In this document: positions 17,832 through 25,970 of the stretch, one piece after another
Numbering within the stretch: position 1 is the stretch's first letter
How the letters are laid out: each line of letters opens with the position of its first letter
Virus record (IMG/VR): IMGVR_UViG_3300017631_000004
Location: 1 to 48,643 of that record
Length of the DNA: 48,643 bases
Strand: one strand, 5' to 3'
Source: a virus
Translations under genes and position numbers: made by a program
Notes under the pieces: model-generated
Database searches by the model: none
Told to the model about the DNA's origin: nothing
What the model saw: the letters and a program-made list of their open reading frames with translations, nothing else

Positions 17832-17872
17832 GCGCGACAAGCGGCGGCCGTGGGCAGAGGGGTACTGGCGTG
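17832..17872 (+). repeat. Three-copy composite element, copy 2
   Basis: GCGCGACAA at 17832-17840, 13 variable bases, then GCAGAGGGGTACTGG at 17854-17868. The GAGGGG inside the second block stands seven bases before GTG 17870-17872, so it could act as a ribosome binding site. It lies between the sigma-like gene and the replication module. With copy 3 it also shares the preceding T and the following G of the first block. Confidence 0.88.
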
Positions 17873-17888
17873 CCCCTCGCCCACGCCA
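17866..17888 (+). promoter_or_regulatory. 7 bp hairpin downstream of element copy 2
   Basis: TGGCGTG (17866-17872) pairs with CACGCCA (17882-17888) around a 9-base loop. It is in the same register as the copy 1 hairpin, and the outer TGGCG/CGCCA pairs are shared. It would bury GTG 17870, which argues for the downstream ATG at 18002 as the true start of the ATPase gene when the stem is formed. Confidence 0.5.
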
Positions 17889-18001
17889 CGCCGCTCCAGC
17901 CCGATCGAGCGATCCCGCTCGTCCGGCTTGGCCAGGGTGCTTTCACCCGCGACGTCTGGGCCGAAGACCTCGATCCCGCATTCCGCAGCCACGGAGAACC
18001 A

Positions 18002-18817
18002 ATGCCCGCTACCGCAACAGCCACCCTCATGAATCAGATCAGCAAGGGCCGCAAGGTCCGTCCGCGCCGCGTGATGCTGTACGGCACTCACGGCATCGGC
18101 AAGAGCACCTTCGGCGCGATGGCCGAGAAGCCCATCTTCGTTCCCACCGAAGACGGTCTGGCCGACATCGACTGCGAGTCGTTCCCGCTGGCACGCAGCC
18201 TCGGCGAGGTGATGGCGGCGCTCGAGTCCCTGTACTCGGGTGATCACGACTACCGCACCGTCGTCATCGACAGCCTGGATTGGCTCGAACGCCTGATCTG
18301 GGGCGAGGTCTGCGCCGACGAGAGCGTCGAGAACATCGAGAAGATCGGGTATGCGAAGGGCTTTGCCTTCGCAGTCGACAAGTGGCGTGCGGTACTCGGC
18401 GCGCTCGATGCGCTCCGCAGCGATCGCGGCATGACGGTCGTGCTGATCGCCCACGCCAAGATCGAGAAGTTCGAGAACCCCGAGACTGTGCCGTACGACC
18501 GCTACTCGCCGCGCCTGCACAAGCTCGCGTCGGCGCTGGTGCAGGAGTGGGCCGACGAGGTGCTCTTCGCCACGTACAAGGTCCACACCATCAAGGTCGA
18601 CGAGGGCTTCAACAAGGCCAAGCACAACGGTGTCTCCACCGGCGAGCGGATCATCCGCACCGTCGAGCGTCCGGCGCACGTCGCCAAGAACCGCTTGGGT
18701 CTGCCCGAGGAGATCCCGCTGGACTACCGCGTCTTTGCGGCGCTCGTGCGCGGCGAGGACCCCTCCGCAGCCGTCGTCACCCCTGCCCCCACCACCGACA
18801 ACGCCGGCGCGGCCTGA
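18002..18817 (+). CDS. RecA-like phage ATPase (AAA_24/Sak4-type)
   Basis: 271 aa from ATG 18002, preceded by GGAG at five bases' distance. An in-frame GTG at 17870 would add 44 residues that look unlike the family. The Walker A GTHGIGKST is at about 28-36 and a Walker B-like VVIDSLDWLERL segment follows near 80. Proteins of this type are small RecA-core ATPases encoded beside SSB-like genes; Sak4 members promote single-strand annealing and recombination in phage replication. The DUF669 gene follows after 59 bp, which fits that pairing. The C-terminal tail is Ala/Pro/Thr-rich and likely disordered. Confidence 0.85.
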   Translation: MPATATATLMNQISKGRKVRPRRVMLYGTHGIGKSTFGAMAEKPIFVPTEDGLADIDCESFPLARSLGEVMAALESLYSGDHDYRTVVIDSLDWLERLIWGEVCADESVENIEKIGYAKGFAFAVDKWRAVLGALDALRSDRGMTVVLIAHAKIEKFENPETVPYDRYSPRLHKLASALVQEWADEVLFATYKVHTIKVDEGFNKAKHNGVSTGERIIRTVERPAHVAKNRLGLPEEIPLDYRVFAALVRGEDPSAAVVTPAPTTDNAGAA

Positions 18818-18876
18818 GCGCCGTTGCCGTTGCCCATCCCTCATCCGTCCATCACCAATCGCAAAGGAACTGACTC

Positions 18877-19347
18877 ATGGCAACTCTGAACAACTTCGAC
18901 GCACACCAGGTTGACCCGTCCGTCGCGCTCGATCCGCTCCCCGCGGGCAAGTACCTCGCCGTCGTCTCCGAGTCGGAGCTCAAGCCGACCAAGACCGGGG
19001 GCGGCAAGTACCTGCAGCTGACATTCCAGATCATCGACGGCGAGTTCAAGGGCCGCCTGGTCTGGGCCCGCCTCAACCTCGAGAACAAGAGCGAGATGAC
19101 CGTCAAGATCGCTCGCGGCGAGCTCTCGGCCATCTGCCGCGCCATCGGCGTGATGCAGCCCAAGGACTCGGTCGAGCTCCACAACGTCCCCCTGGAGATC
19201 AACGTCGGGCTGAAGAAGCGCGACGACAACGGCGAGTTCACCAACGTCATCAAGGGCTACGCCAAGAAAGGCGGCGGCGGTTCGCCCGTGAGCGCCCGCG
19301 CTCCCGTCGGCGTTGGCCCGGGGAGCACGCCGCCCTGGAAACGCTGA
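18877..19347 (+). CDS. DUF669 phage single-strand DNA-binding-like protein
   Basis: 156 aa. The DUF669 pattern is clear: DPLPAGKYLAVVSESELKPT, a GGGKYLQLTFQIIDGEFKG strand pair and LPAGKY-like start, then the LSAICRAIGV helix. The C-terminal tail is rich in Gly, Ser and Pro and ends PPWKR, resembling the flexible tails of SSB proteins. DUF669 proteins usually accompany Sak4-type ATPases and are thought to coat single-stranded phage DNA. An AAAGGA site precedes the ATG. The RusA-like frame begins at or just after its stop. Confidence 0.88.
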   Translation: MATLNNFDAHQVDPSVALDPLPAGKYLAVVSESELKPTKTGGGKYLQLTFQIIDGEFKGRLVWARLNLENKSEMTVKIARGELSAICRAIGVMQPKDSVELHNVPLEINVGLKKRDDNGEFTNVIKGYAKKGGGGSPVSARAPVGVGPGSTPPWKR

Positions 19348-19388
19348 GTCCATCCGGTCGCGTCCTCGAGCTCCCGTACCCGCCCAGT

Positions 19389-19706
19389 GTGAACCACATC
19401 TGGCGACGGATGGGCTCCAGGACCGTGCTGAGCCGCGAGGGGCGGCGCTACCGCGCAAGCGTGTGCGCCGCCCTCGCGGTGATGCGTGTGGTGCGGATGA
19501 ACGGTCGGCTGGAGGTGCGTGTCACCGTCTGCCCGCCCGACAACCGCCGCCGCGATCTGGACAACGTGCAGAAGGCCCTGCTCGATGCCCTGGCCAAGGG
19601 TGGGGCGTACCGCGACGACTCGCAGATCGATCGGCTGGTTGTTGAACGCGGCCCGGTGACGCCGAGCGGCAAAGTGCTGGTGGAGATCACGCAAATCAAA
19701 CCATGA
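19389..19706 (+). CDS. RusA-like Holliday junction resolvase
   Basis: 105 aa from GTG 19389, but the family motif LPYPPSVNHIWR begins before this codon, so the true start is upstream. No ATG, GTG or TTG occurs in frame there. CTG 19344 overlaps the DUF669 stop as CTGA and would give 120 aa, close to the usual RusA length. The RusA catalytic aspartates are in the PDNRRRDLDNVQKALLDAL segment and the later YRDDSQI. RusA resolves Holliday junctions as a dimer. The gene lies in the replication module and overlaps the helicase start by ATGA. Confidence 0.85.
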   Translation: MNHIWRRMGSRTVLSREGRRYRASVCAALAVMRVVRMNGRLEVRVTVCPPDNRRRDLDNVQKALLDALAKGGAYRDDSQIDRLVVERGPVTPSGKVLVEITQIKP

Positions 19707-21394
19707 ACCTTCGACCCTACCAATCCGAATCGATCGCTGCGGTGTACGAGCACCTGCGGACCCGCGACGACAACCCCTGCGTGGTCATCCCGACCGGCGG
19801 GGGCAAGACGCCGGTCATCGCCACGATCTGTCGCGATGCCGTCGGCCACTGGGGCGGCCGAGTCGTGCTGCTGGCCCACGTGAAGGAACTCCTCGAGCAG
19901 GCGGCCGACAAGCTCCGCGTCATCGCGCCCGATGTGCCGATGGGCATCTACTCGGCGGGCCTCAAGCGCAAGGACCTCGGCTACGCAGTCACCGTCGCGG
20001 GCATCCAGAGCATCTGGAAGAAGGCCTGCGACCTGGGGCCCGTCGATCTGATCATCGTCGATGAGGCCCACATGGTCCCCGCCGAGGACGACGGCATGTA
20101 CCGCCAGTTCATCGCTGACGCCAAGGTGGTGAACCCCAACGTCCGCATCATCGGGCTGACCGCCACGCCGTACCGCATGAAGTCGGGCTCGATTTGCGCC
20201 GCCGAGAACATCCTCAACCACGTCTGCTACGAGGTCGGCGTCCGCGAGCTGATCGTGCAGGGCTTCCTGTCGCCGCTCAAGACCAAGGCGGGCCTGCAGA
20301 AGATCAGCACCGATGACCTACACGTCCGCGCCGGCGAGTTCGTCGCCAGCGAGGTCGAGGACCTCATGGACAAGGATGGGCTCGTTGAGGGCGCGTGCGC
20401 GGAGATCGCGCAGCACACCAAGGACCGCAGCGCCACGCTGATCTTCTCCTCGGGCATCCGCCACGGGCAGCACATCGTCGACGTGCTCAAGACCAAACAC
20501 GGCATCGAGTGCGGATTCGTGACCGGCGACACCCCCGACGGCGTGCGTGCGGCGATCCTTGGCCGCTTCCGCTCGGGCGAGCTCAAGTACCTGTGCAACG
20601 TGAACGTGCTGACGACCGGCTTCGATGCACCGCACATCGACTGCGTGGCGCTCGTGCGCCCGACCATGTCGCCGGGTCTGTACTACCAGATGGTGGGCCG
20701 GGGCTTCCGCCTCCACCCGGGCAAGTCCGACTGCCTCGTGCTGGACTTCGGCGGCAACGTGCTCCGCCACGGCCCGGTCGACGCGATCCGCATCGCCACC
20801 GACGATCGCGGCGACGGCGAAGCGCCGGCAAAGGAGTGTCCGAACTGCCAGGCCCTGATTGCGGCGGGCTACCAGACCTGCCCGCAGTGCGGCCACCAGT
20901 TCCCCGAGCCCAACAGGCAACAGCACGAGGCGAAGGCCAGCACCGAGGGCATCCTCAGCGGCCAGACCACGCGCGAGGAACACCGCGTCAGCGAGACCAC
21001 GTACCACGTGCACTACAAGCGAAGCGATCCTTCAGCGCCGCTGACGATGCGCGTCGAGTACCGCGTCGGCTTCAACCGCTTCTTTCGCGAGTGGGTCTGC
21101 TTCGACCACACCGGCTACGCCCGGACGAAGGCGGAGGCCTGGTGGCGGGCACGCTCGGTCGAGCCGGTGCCCGGCGGAACGGAGGAGGCGGTCGACATGG
21201 CCAAGGCAGGGGCGCTCGCCCCGACGCTCTCGATCACCGTCGAGAAGAAGGCCGGCGACCAGTTCGAGCGCGTCACGCAGCACGTGCTCGGCGATAAGCC
21301 CCCGCGCCTTGACAGCGAAGAAGGCCTGCCGGACCGGTCGCCGGAGCCCGCGGGCATGACGTACGGCATCCCCGAAGACGAAATCCCCTTCTGA
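19703..21394 (+). CDS. SF2 DEAD/DEAH-type phage helicase
   Basis: 563 aa. It starts LRPYQSESIAAVYEHLR (Q-like motif), with Walker A PTGGGKT near 34-40, DEAH near 118, a LTATP motif III, and the C-terminal lobe with TTGFDAPHIDCVALV and the arginine motif QMVGRGFRLHPGK. A four-cysteine zinc finger follows (CPNC, then CPQCG, near 375-395), after which comes a phage-specific C-terminal region of about 160 residues. Such UvsW/RecG-like or XPB-like helicases act in phage replication and recombination. It is coupled to RusA upstream by ATGA and followed by a small gene with its own AAGGAG site. Confidence 0.92.
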   Translation: MNLRPYQSESIAAVYEHLRTRDDNPCVVIPTGGGKTPVIATICRDAVGHWGGRVVLLAHVKELLEQAADKLRVIAPDVPMGIYSAGLKRKDLGYAVTVAGIQSIWKKACDLGPVDLIIVDEAHMVPAEDDGMYRQFIADAKVVNPNVRIIGLTATPYRMKSGSICAAENILNHVCYEVGVRELIVQGFLSPLKTKAGLQKISTDDLHVRAGEFVASEVEDLMDKDGLVEGACAEIAQHTKDRSATLIFSSGIRHGQHIVDVLKTKHGIECGFVTGDTPDGVRAAILGRFRSGELKYLCNVNVLTTGFDAPHIDCVALVRPTMSPGLYYQMVGRGFRLHPGKSDCLVLDFGGNVLRHGPVDAIRIATDDRGDGEAPAKECPNCQALIAAGYQTCPQCGHQFPEPNRQQHEAKASTEGILSGQTTREEHRVSETTYHVHYKRSDPSAPLTMRVEYRVGFNRFFREWVCFDHTGYARTKAEAWWRARSVEPVPGGTEEAVDMAKAGALAPTLSITVEKKAGDQFERVTQHVLGDKPPRLDSEEGLPDRSPEPAGMTYGIPEDEIPF

Positions 21395-21408
21395 ACAAGG
21401 AGTACCGC

Positions 21409-21801
21409 ATGATCACGATCACGATCGAAGAGACCGACAAGGACGGGCAGTTGCTCGGACGCCACGTGGCCTCCGCGCCCATCGACAAGAACGACACCAA
21501 GGGCATCGGCTCGCTGCTGGCGCGGAGCGTCGGCGGCCTGATGTACCACACCGAAGCCCGCGCGGAGATCCCGCTGCTGATCGCGGCCGCTGGCACGCAC
21601 CGGGCGAGTTCATGCACGCGGGCGATCGGCCACGCGGCGGGCCTGGCCACAGGGACGTACGGCTTCGACCTGGCGATCAAGCCCGTGATCGAGATCGACC
21701 GCCTGCTGGACTACCGCGCCAGCAAGCGCGACCGCGAGACCGCAGCGCAGACGCTCAAGATCATGGGCGCCACCATCCGCCGCCGCGAGGACAACGAATA
21801 A
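21409..21801 (+). CDS. Small phage replication-module protein, unknown function
   Basis: 130 aa, no recognised domain. It begins with a beta-strand MITITIEETDK segment and ends with a basic helix (DYRASKRDRETAAQTLKIM). Two cysteine residues are not arranged as a metal site. A clear AAGGAG precedes the ATG, and the primase-helicase gene starts four bases after its stop, so it is certainly part of the replication operon. Confidence 0.75.
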   Translation: MITITIEETDKDGQLLGRHVASAPIDKNDTKGIGSLLARSVGGLMYHTEARAEIPLLIAAAGTHRASSCTRAIGHAAGLATGTYGFDLAIKPVIEIDRLLDYRASKRDRETAAQTLKIMGATIRRREDNE

Positions 21802-21804
21802 GCG

Positions 21805-23991
21805 ATGAGCGATGGCCCCTCCATCCTGCTCGAGTCGGCGCGCACGTACCTCGCTCGCGGGTACGCGGTCATCCCTGTGCCGGCGCGGAAGAAGATCCCC
21901 GTGCTCAAGGGATGGACGGACCTGCGCCTTTCCGAGAGCGACCTGCCGGCGCACTTCAACGGCACCGGCAACATCGGCGTGCTGCTGGGCGAACCGAGCG
22001 GGTGGCTGGTGGATGTGGACCTCGACTGCGAGGAGGCGGTGGCGCTCGCGCCGAAGTTCCTGCCGCCGACGGGCGCGATGTCCGGGCGGCCGGGCAAGCC
22101 CGCGTCGCACTGGTGGTACGTGTGCGAGGGGATGAAGACCCGCAAGCACCAGGACCCAGTGTCGAAGAAGATGATCGTGGAACTGCGGAGCACCGGCGCA
22201 CAGACGGTCGTCGGCCCGAGCATCCATCCCAGCGGGGAGCCGTACGACCCGCTCGACGGCGAACCCGCCGTGGTCGACGCCGGGGAATTGGCCGCCGCCG
22301 TTGCGGCGCTGGCTGAGGCTGTGACCGAGGCCAGGCATGGGCGCAAAGAAGCGATCGTTTCAAAGCCAACGTCACTTCGAAACGATCGCTTCCCAGCGGT
22401 CGACGCCGTGCTCCGGCGCGCCGCGGCGTACCTCGACCGCATCCCGCCAGCAATCTCCGGCTCTGGCGGGCACAGCCAGACCTACACGGCTGCGACGGCG
22501 ATGGTGCATGGGTTCGGCCTCGATCCCGAGGCGGCGTTCTCGCTGCTGTGGGATCGGTACAACCCGCGGTGCGAGCCGCCGTGGTCTGAGAAAGAGCTGC
22601 GGCACAAGGTGACCGACGCCGCCAGCAAGCCGCACGACCGTCCACTCGGCTGGCTCCGCGATGCTCAGAAGGCCGAGGATCTGGGCGGCGTGGACCTGTC
22701 GGGATTCCTGGCAGCGCCGGCGAAGGCGAGCGACGACACGGCCGCTCCGGACGAGGACACGCCGATCGATCCCGGCACGCTCCCCGATCGCTACCTCGCC
22801 GTGCCCGGGTTCATCTCCGAGGTCATGGCGTTCAACAGGGAGACGGCCCACCGTTGGCAGCCGATGCTCGCGCTCGCCGGCGCGATGTGCCTGCAGGCCG
22901 TGCTCGCGGGGCGCAAGGTCCGCGACGAGCGCGGCAACCGCACGAACCTCTACGTCGTGTGCCTCGCGGGGTCCGGCTCCGGCAAAGACAACGCGAGGCT
23001 CATCAACAAAGCGGTGCTCTTCAAGGCCGGTCTCAACGGGCTCGAGGGCAACGAGGACCTCGCCAGCGACGCCGGGCTGGTCACCGCCGTCGAAGCCGAG
23101 CCCGCGATCCTCTTCCAGATCGACGAGTTCGGGCGTTGGCTCCGCACCATTGGCGACCCGAAGAAGGCCCCGCACCTTTTTAACGTCATCTCGACGCTCA
23201 TGAAGATGTACTCGTCGGCGCGGAGCATCTTCAAGGGCAAGGCCTACGCCGACGCCAAGCGGAACAAGGTCATCGATCAGCCGTGCGTGTCACTCCTGGC
23301 GACAACCGCGCCCGAGCACTTCAAGCACGCGCTCACGCCCGACGCCATGAGCGACGGGTTCATGGCCCGGCTCATCGTGTTCGAGACCGGGGAGATGCCG
23401 CCACGCGTGTGGCAGCCCGAGAAGGACCCGCCGCAGGCGATCGTGGACGCGGCAGCTTGGTGGGGCGCGTTCAACCCCGGTGGCAACCTCAGCCGCGAGC
23501 ACCCCAAGCCGACGGTCGTTCCCACGACCGACGACGCCCGCGCCGTGTTCAACCGCCTCGCGGCGCTCGCCGACACCGAGATGGAGCGCCCGCGCGAGGA
23601 CCTGCGGTCGATCTGGGCTCGCGTTGAGGAGAAGGCGTGCCGCTTGGCTCTGATCTACGCCTGCTCCAAGAACCGCGAGAAGCCGGTCATCGATGCCGAC
23701 GCAGCGGAATGGGCGTGCGGCCTGTCCGAGCACCTGACCCGGCGCGTCCTGTACCTCGCCCACGAGTATGTGTCGCAGGGCGAGTTCGACGCCAAGCAGA
23801 AGGCCGTGCTCCGCGCGATGCGAACGGCGGGCGGACGCATGACCCGGTCGCAGATGTGCCGCGTGACCCAGCACCTGACCCAGCGGGAGCGGGACGAGGT
23901 GCTTGAGAACCTCAAAGAGACCGGCCGCTTGAAAGAAGGGGTCGAGCCGACCGCCGGGCGGTCAAGGAGGGTGTATGAACTCCTGCCGTAG
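21805..23991 (+). CDS. PrimPol-DUF3987 primase-helicase
   Basis: 728 aa. The N-terminal PrimPol domain (1 to about 180) starts with a GYAVIPVPARKKIPVLKGW segment, carries catalytic DVDLD near 70 and has TGAQTVVGPSIHPSG with the third motif histidine. A linker and primase C-terminal region (about 190-290) leads to a DUF3987 helicase-like ATPase with GSGSGKDN near 390 and QIDEFGRWL near 438. Such fusions prime and unwind phage or plasmid DNA at the fork. The coding sequence of the linker contains a long inverted repeat. It ends the replication operon. A C-terminal winged helix (near 670-728) is likely. Confidence 0.9.
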   Translation: MSDGPSILLESARTYLARGYAVIPVPARKKIPVLKGWTDLRLSESDLPAHFNGTGNIGVLLGEPSGWLVDVDLDCEEAVALAPKFLPPTGAMSGRPGKPASHWWYVCEGMKTRKHQDPVSKKMIVELRSTGAQTVVGPSIHPSGEPYDPLDGEPAVVDAGELAAAVAALAEAVTEARHGRKEAIVSKPTSLRNDRFPAVDAVLRRAAAYLDRIPPAISGSGGHSQTYTAATAMVHGFGLDPEAAFSLLWDRYNPRCEPPWSEKELRHKVTDAASKPHDRPLGWLRDAQKAEDLGGVDLSGFLAAPAKASDDTAAPDEDTPIDPGTLPDRYLAVPGFISEVMAFNRETAHRWQPMLALAGAMCLQAVLAGRKVRDERGNRTNLYVVCLAGSGSGKDNARLINKAVLFKAGLNGLEGNEDLASDAGLVTAVEAEPAILFQIDEFGRWLRTIGDPKKAPHLFNVISTLMKMYSSARSIFKGKAYADAKRNKVIDQPCVSLLATTAPEHFKHALTPDAMSDGFMARLIVFETGEMPPRVWQPEKDPPQAIVDAAAWWGAFNPGGNLSREHPKPTVVPTTDDARAVFNRLAALADTEMERPREDLRSIWARVEEKACRLALIYACSKNREKPVIDADAAEWACGLSEHLTRRVLYLAHEYVSQGEFDAKQKAVLRAMRTAGGRMTRSQMCRVTQHLTQRERDEVLENLKETGRLKEGVEPTAGRSRRVYELLP
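22348..22392. repeat. Long inverted repeat inside the primase gene
   Basis: GAAGCGATCGTTTC (22348-22361) and GAAACGATCGCTTC (22379-22392) are perfect 14-base inverted copies. After one mismatch three more pairs form, leaving a 9-base loop. Each arm contains the palindrome CGATCG. It lies in the part of the primase-helicase gene that encodes the linker between the PrimPol and helicase domains. A replication origin, single-strand initiation hairpin or repressor site are possible. Confidence 0.8.
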
Positions 23992-24024
23992 CAGGTCAGA
24001 AACGCGGGTTGGCTGTGGTCGGAC

Positions 24025-24108
24025 CCTTCTTTCACATTCTTCACGCGCGATCTCTCGGGCGGGCGGGATGGGAGCAGAGAAGGAGGGGTTGAAGAAAGTG
24101 AAAGAAGG
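24025..24108. repeat. 19-base inverted repeat with 46-base loop
   Basis: CCTTCTTTCACATTCTTCA (24025-24043) and TGAAGAAAGTGAAAGAAGG (24090-24108) are inverted copies with one mismatch in 19. As DNA this is a large operator-like dyad; as RNA it is a long stem. The right arm overlaps the left arm of the next hairpin. Confidence 0.8.
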
Positions 24109-24132
24109 TATCTCTCTCCTCTCTATACCTTC
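24104..24132 (+). promoter_or_regulatory. 8 bp hairpin, mutually exclusive with the larger stem
   Basis: GAAGGTAT (24104-24111) pairs with ATACCTTC (24125-24132) around a 13-base pyrimidine loop. Five bases are shared with the right arm of the 19-base repeat, so in RNA only one structure can form. This is the geometry of an attenuator or switch, although no poly-U follows. Confidence 0.6.
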
Positions 24133-24591
24133 CCCCACCCCTCCCCCGGCCCCCCGCCTCCCCACCGCAGCGCCCATGCAGGTCGTGTGCCAGGCCGCGC
24201 CTAGCGGGAGCCTTACAGCCGGAAGCCTTACGGGAGGGGAGGCGGATGGCGTTAGGTACTCCCCGGGCCAGATCGCGTGGCTAGGCCCGCGGGAACAGCC
24301 GCGCTTGGCGACAGAGTTTGTTTCGCCCGTCCGAGCGCGGGGCGGCCCCGTGGCGGGGTTGGTAGAACCGCCCGCCAGGAACGCGACGTGGGCCAACGTG
24401 GGCGGACCCGTGGCCAACGGGCGCGGCCCGTAGCGCGGGGAATCGGGGCGCTAAGCGCTCCCGGACGGGCCCGTCGCCCGAGCGATCCAGCCATCCAGCG
24501 ATCCACCGATCCCCGGACCCACCGCATGTGCGGCGGGCCACCACGACGCTTTGCGCTGGCGTTTCCCGCCGCGCTTCCGACGGAGATCGCT

Positions 24592-25962
24592 ATGAACATC
24601 GAGACGCTGCCCATCGACGCGGTCAAGGAATACGACCGTAATCCCCGCACCATCAACGACGCCGCCATCGACGCGGTGGCCAAGAGCATCGAGGCGTTCG
24701 GCTTCAAGGTGCCGATCCTGATCGACGCCGACGGCGTGATCATCGCCGGGCACACGCGACTCCGCGCGGCGCGGAAACTCGGGATCAAGGAGGTGCCGAC
24801 CATCCGCGCCGATGATCTGACGCCGGAACAGGTCAAGGCGCTGCGCATCGCCGACAACAAGGTCGCCACGCTGACTTCGTGGGACATGGAGCTCCTGCCG
24901 CTGGAGCTGGCCGACCTCAAGGGCGTGGACTTCGACCTCGCGCTGCTCGGCTTCAGCGACGAGGATCTCAGCGCCATCATGGCTCCCGCGGGCAGCGAGG
25001 GTTTGACCGATCCTGATGACGTGCCGGGCGCACCGGACGCAGCTACGACGGTGCCCGGGGACATCTGGGTGCTCGGCAACCACCGGCTGATGTGCGGCGA
25101 CTCGTCCACGCCCGAGGATCTGGACCGTCTGCTCGACGGCCAGCCGATCCACCTCGTGAACACGGACCCGCCGTACAACGTGAAGGTCGAGCCCCGCTCA
25201 AACAACGCCATCGTCGCGGGCCTGAGTTCGTTCGCGCTGCCCGGCAAGGCAGACCAGCACGATCAGCAGAGCGCCGACCTCAACCGCTACCCCGAGAAGA
25301 GCCGCGCCACGCACAAGAAGCTCCGGGCCAAAGACCGGCCGCTCGCCAACGACTTCGTGTCCGACGACGAGTTCGACCGATTGCTCGCGGCGTGGTTCGG
25401 AAACATCACCCGTGTGCTGATCCCCGGCGGCACCTTCTACATCTGGGGCGGCTACGCGAACTGTGGCAACTACCCGCCGGTGCTAAAGCGGTGCGAGCTC
25501 TACTTCGCGCAAGCGATCATCTGGATCAAGGAGCACCCGGTCCTCACGCGGAAGGACTTCATGGGGAACCACGAGTGGTGCTTCTACGGCTGGAAGGAAG
25601 GCGCGGCGCACCGCTTCTTCGGCCCCGCGAACGTGCCCGATACCTGGTCGATCAAGAAGGTCAACCCGCAGAGCATGGTCCACCTCACGGAGAAGCCCGT
25701 GGAACTCGCGCGGCGGGCCATCGAGTTTTCATCGCGTCCGGGAGAGAACGTGCTCGACCTCTTCGGCGGCAGCGGCTCCACGCTCATCGGCGCGGAGATG
25801 ACCGGGCGGCACGCGTTCCTCATGGAGCTCGACGCGCTCTACTGCGATGTCATCGTGCAGCGCTGGGAGAAGTTCACGGGCCGCAAGGCGGAGCGACTCC
25901 CGGCAAAGGGTGTGGCCGAAGAGAAAGCCGCGACGAGCGTCGCGGCTGGGAGCAAGGCCTGA
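24592..25962 (+). CDS. ParB-domain DNA methyltransferase of the phage
   Basis: 456 aa from ATG 24592, preceded by GGAG; an upstream open extension in the same frame lacks protein-like character. Residues 1 to about 110 form a ParB/sulfiredoxin-like domain (EYDRNPRTINDAAIDAV, then GVIIAGHTRLRAARKLG). The methyltransferase follows with DPPYN near 192-196 and motif I FGGSGST near 391-397, an order typical of beta-class N6-adenine or N4-cytosine enzymes. ParB-fused methyltransferases are common in prophages and are thought to protect phage DNA from restriction or mark packaging and replication. It stands alone on the plus strand, convergent with the five small minus-strand genes. Confidence 0.92.
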   Translation: MNIETLPIDAVKEYDRNPRTINDAAIDAVAKSIEAFGFKVPILIDADGVIIAGHTRLRAARKLGIKEVPTIRADDLTPEQVKALRIADNKVATLTSWDMELLPLELADLKGVDFDLALLGFSDEDLSAIMAPAGSEGLTDPDDVPGAPDAATTVPGDIWVLGNHRLMCGDSSTPEDLDRLLDGQPIHLVNTDPPYNVKVEPRSNNAIVAGLSSFALPGKADQHDQQSADLNRYPEKSRATHKKLRAKDRPLANDFVSDDEFDRLLAAWFGNITRVLIPGGTFYIWGGYANCGNYPPVLKRCELYFAQAIIWIKEHPVLTRKDFMGNHEWCFYGWKEGAAHRFFGPANVPDTWSIKKVNPQSMVHLTEKPVELARRAIEFSSRPGENVLDLFGGSGSTLIGAEMTGRHAFLMELDALYCDVIVQRWEKFTGRKAERLPAKGVAEEKAATSVAAGSKA

Positions 25963-25970
25963 TGAACGCC

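Larger units (their letters stand above)
23992..24591. other. 600-base non-coding, dyad-rich region
   Basis: No gene is supported between the primase and the methyltransferase. A 152-codon open frame from 23975 has unconvincing composition. The region holds a 19-base inverted repeat (24025-24108), an overlapping 8 bp hairpin (24104-24132), a long C-rich pyrimidine tract (about 24111-24170), and two direct copies of AGCCTTAC about 15 bases apart near 24209. It separates the replication operon from the next module and probably holds promoters or an origin. Confidence 0.55.

Noticed and set aside
17870-18001. N-terminal extension of the RecA-like ATPase from GTG 17870
   Set aside because: The 44 residues have no family similarity, and ATG 18002 has its own GGAG; the GTG may be buried in a hairpin.
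23975-24433. 152-codon open frame in the 600-base gap
   Set aside because: It starts inside the primase gene end, crosses inverted repeats and a C-rich tract, and has no protein-like segment.
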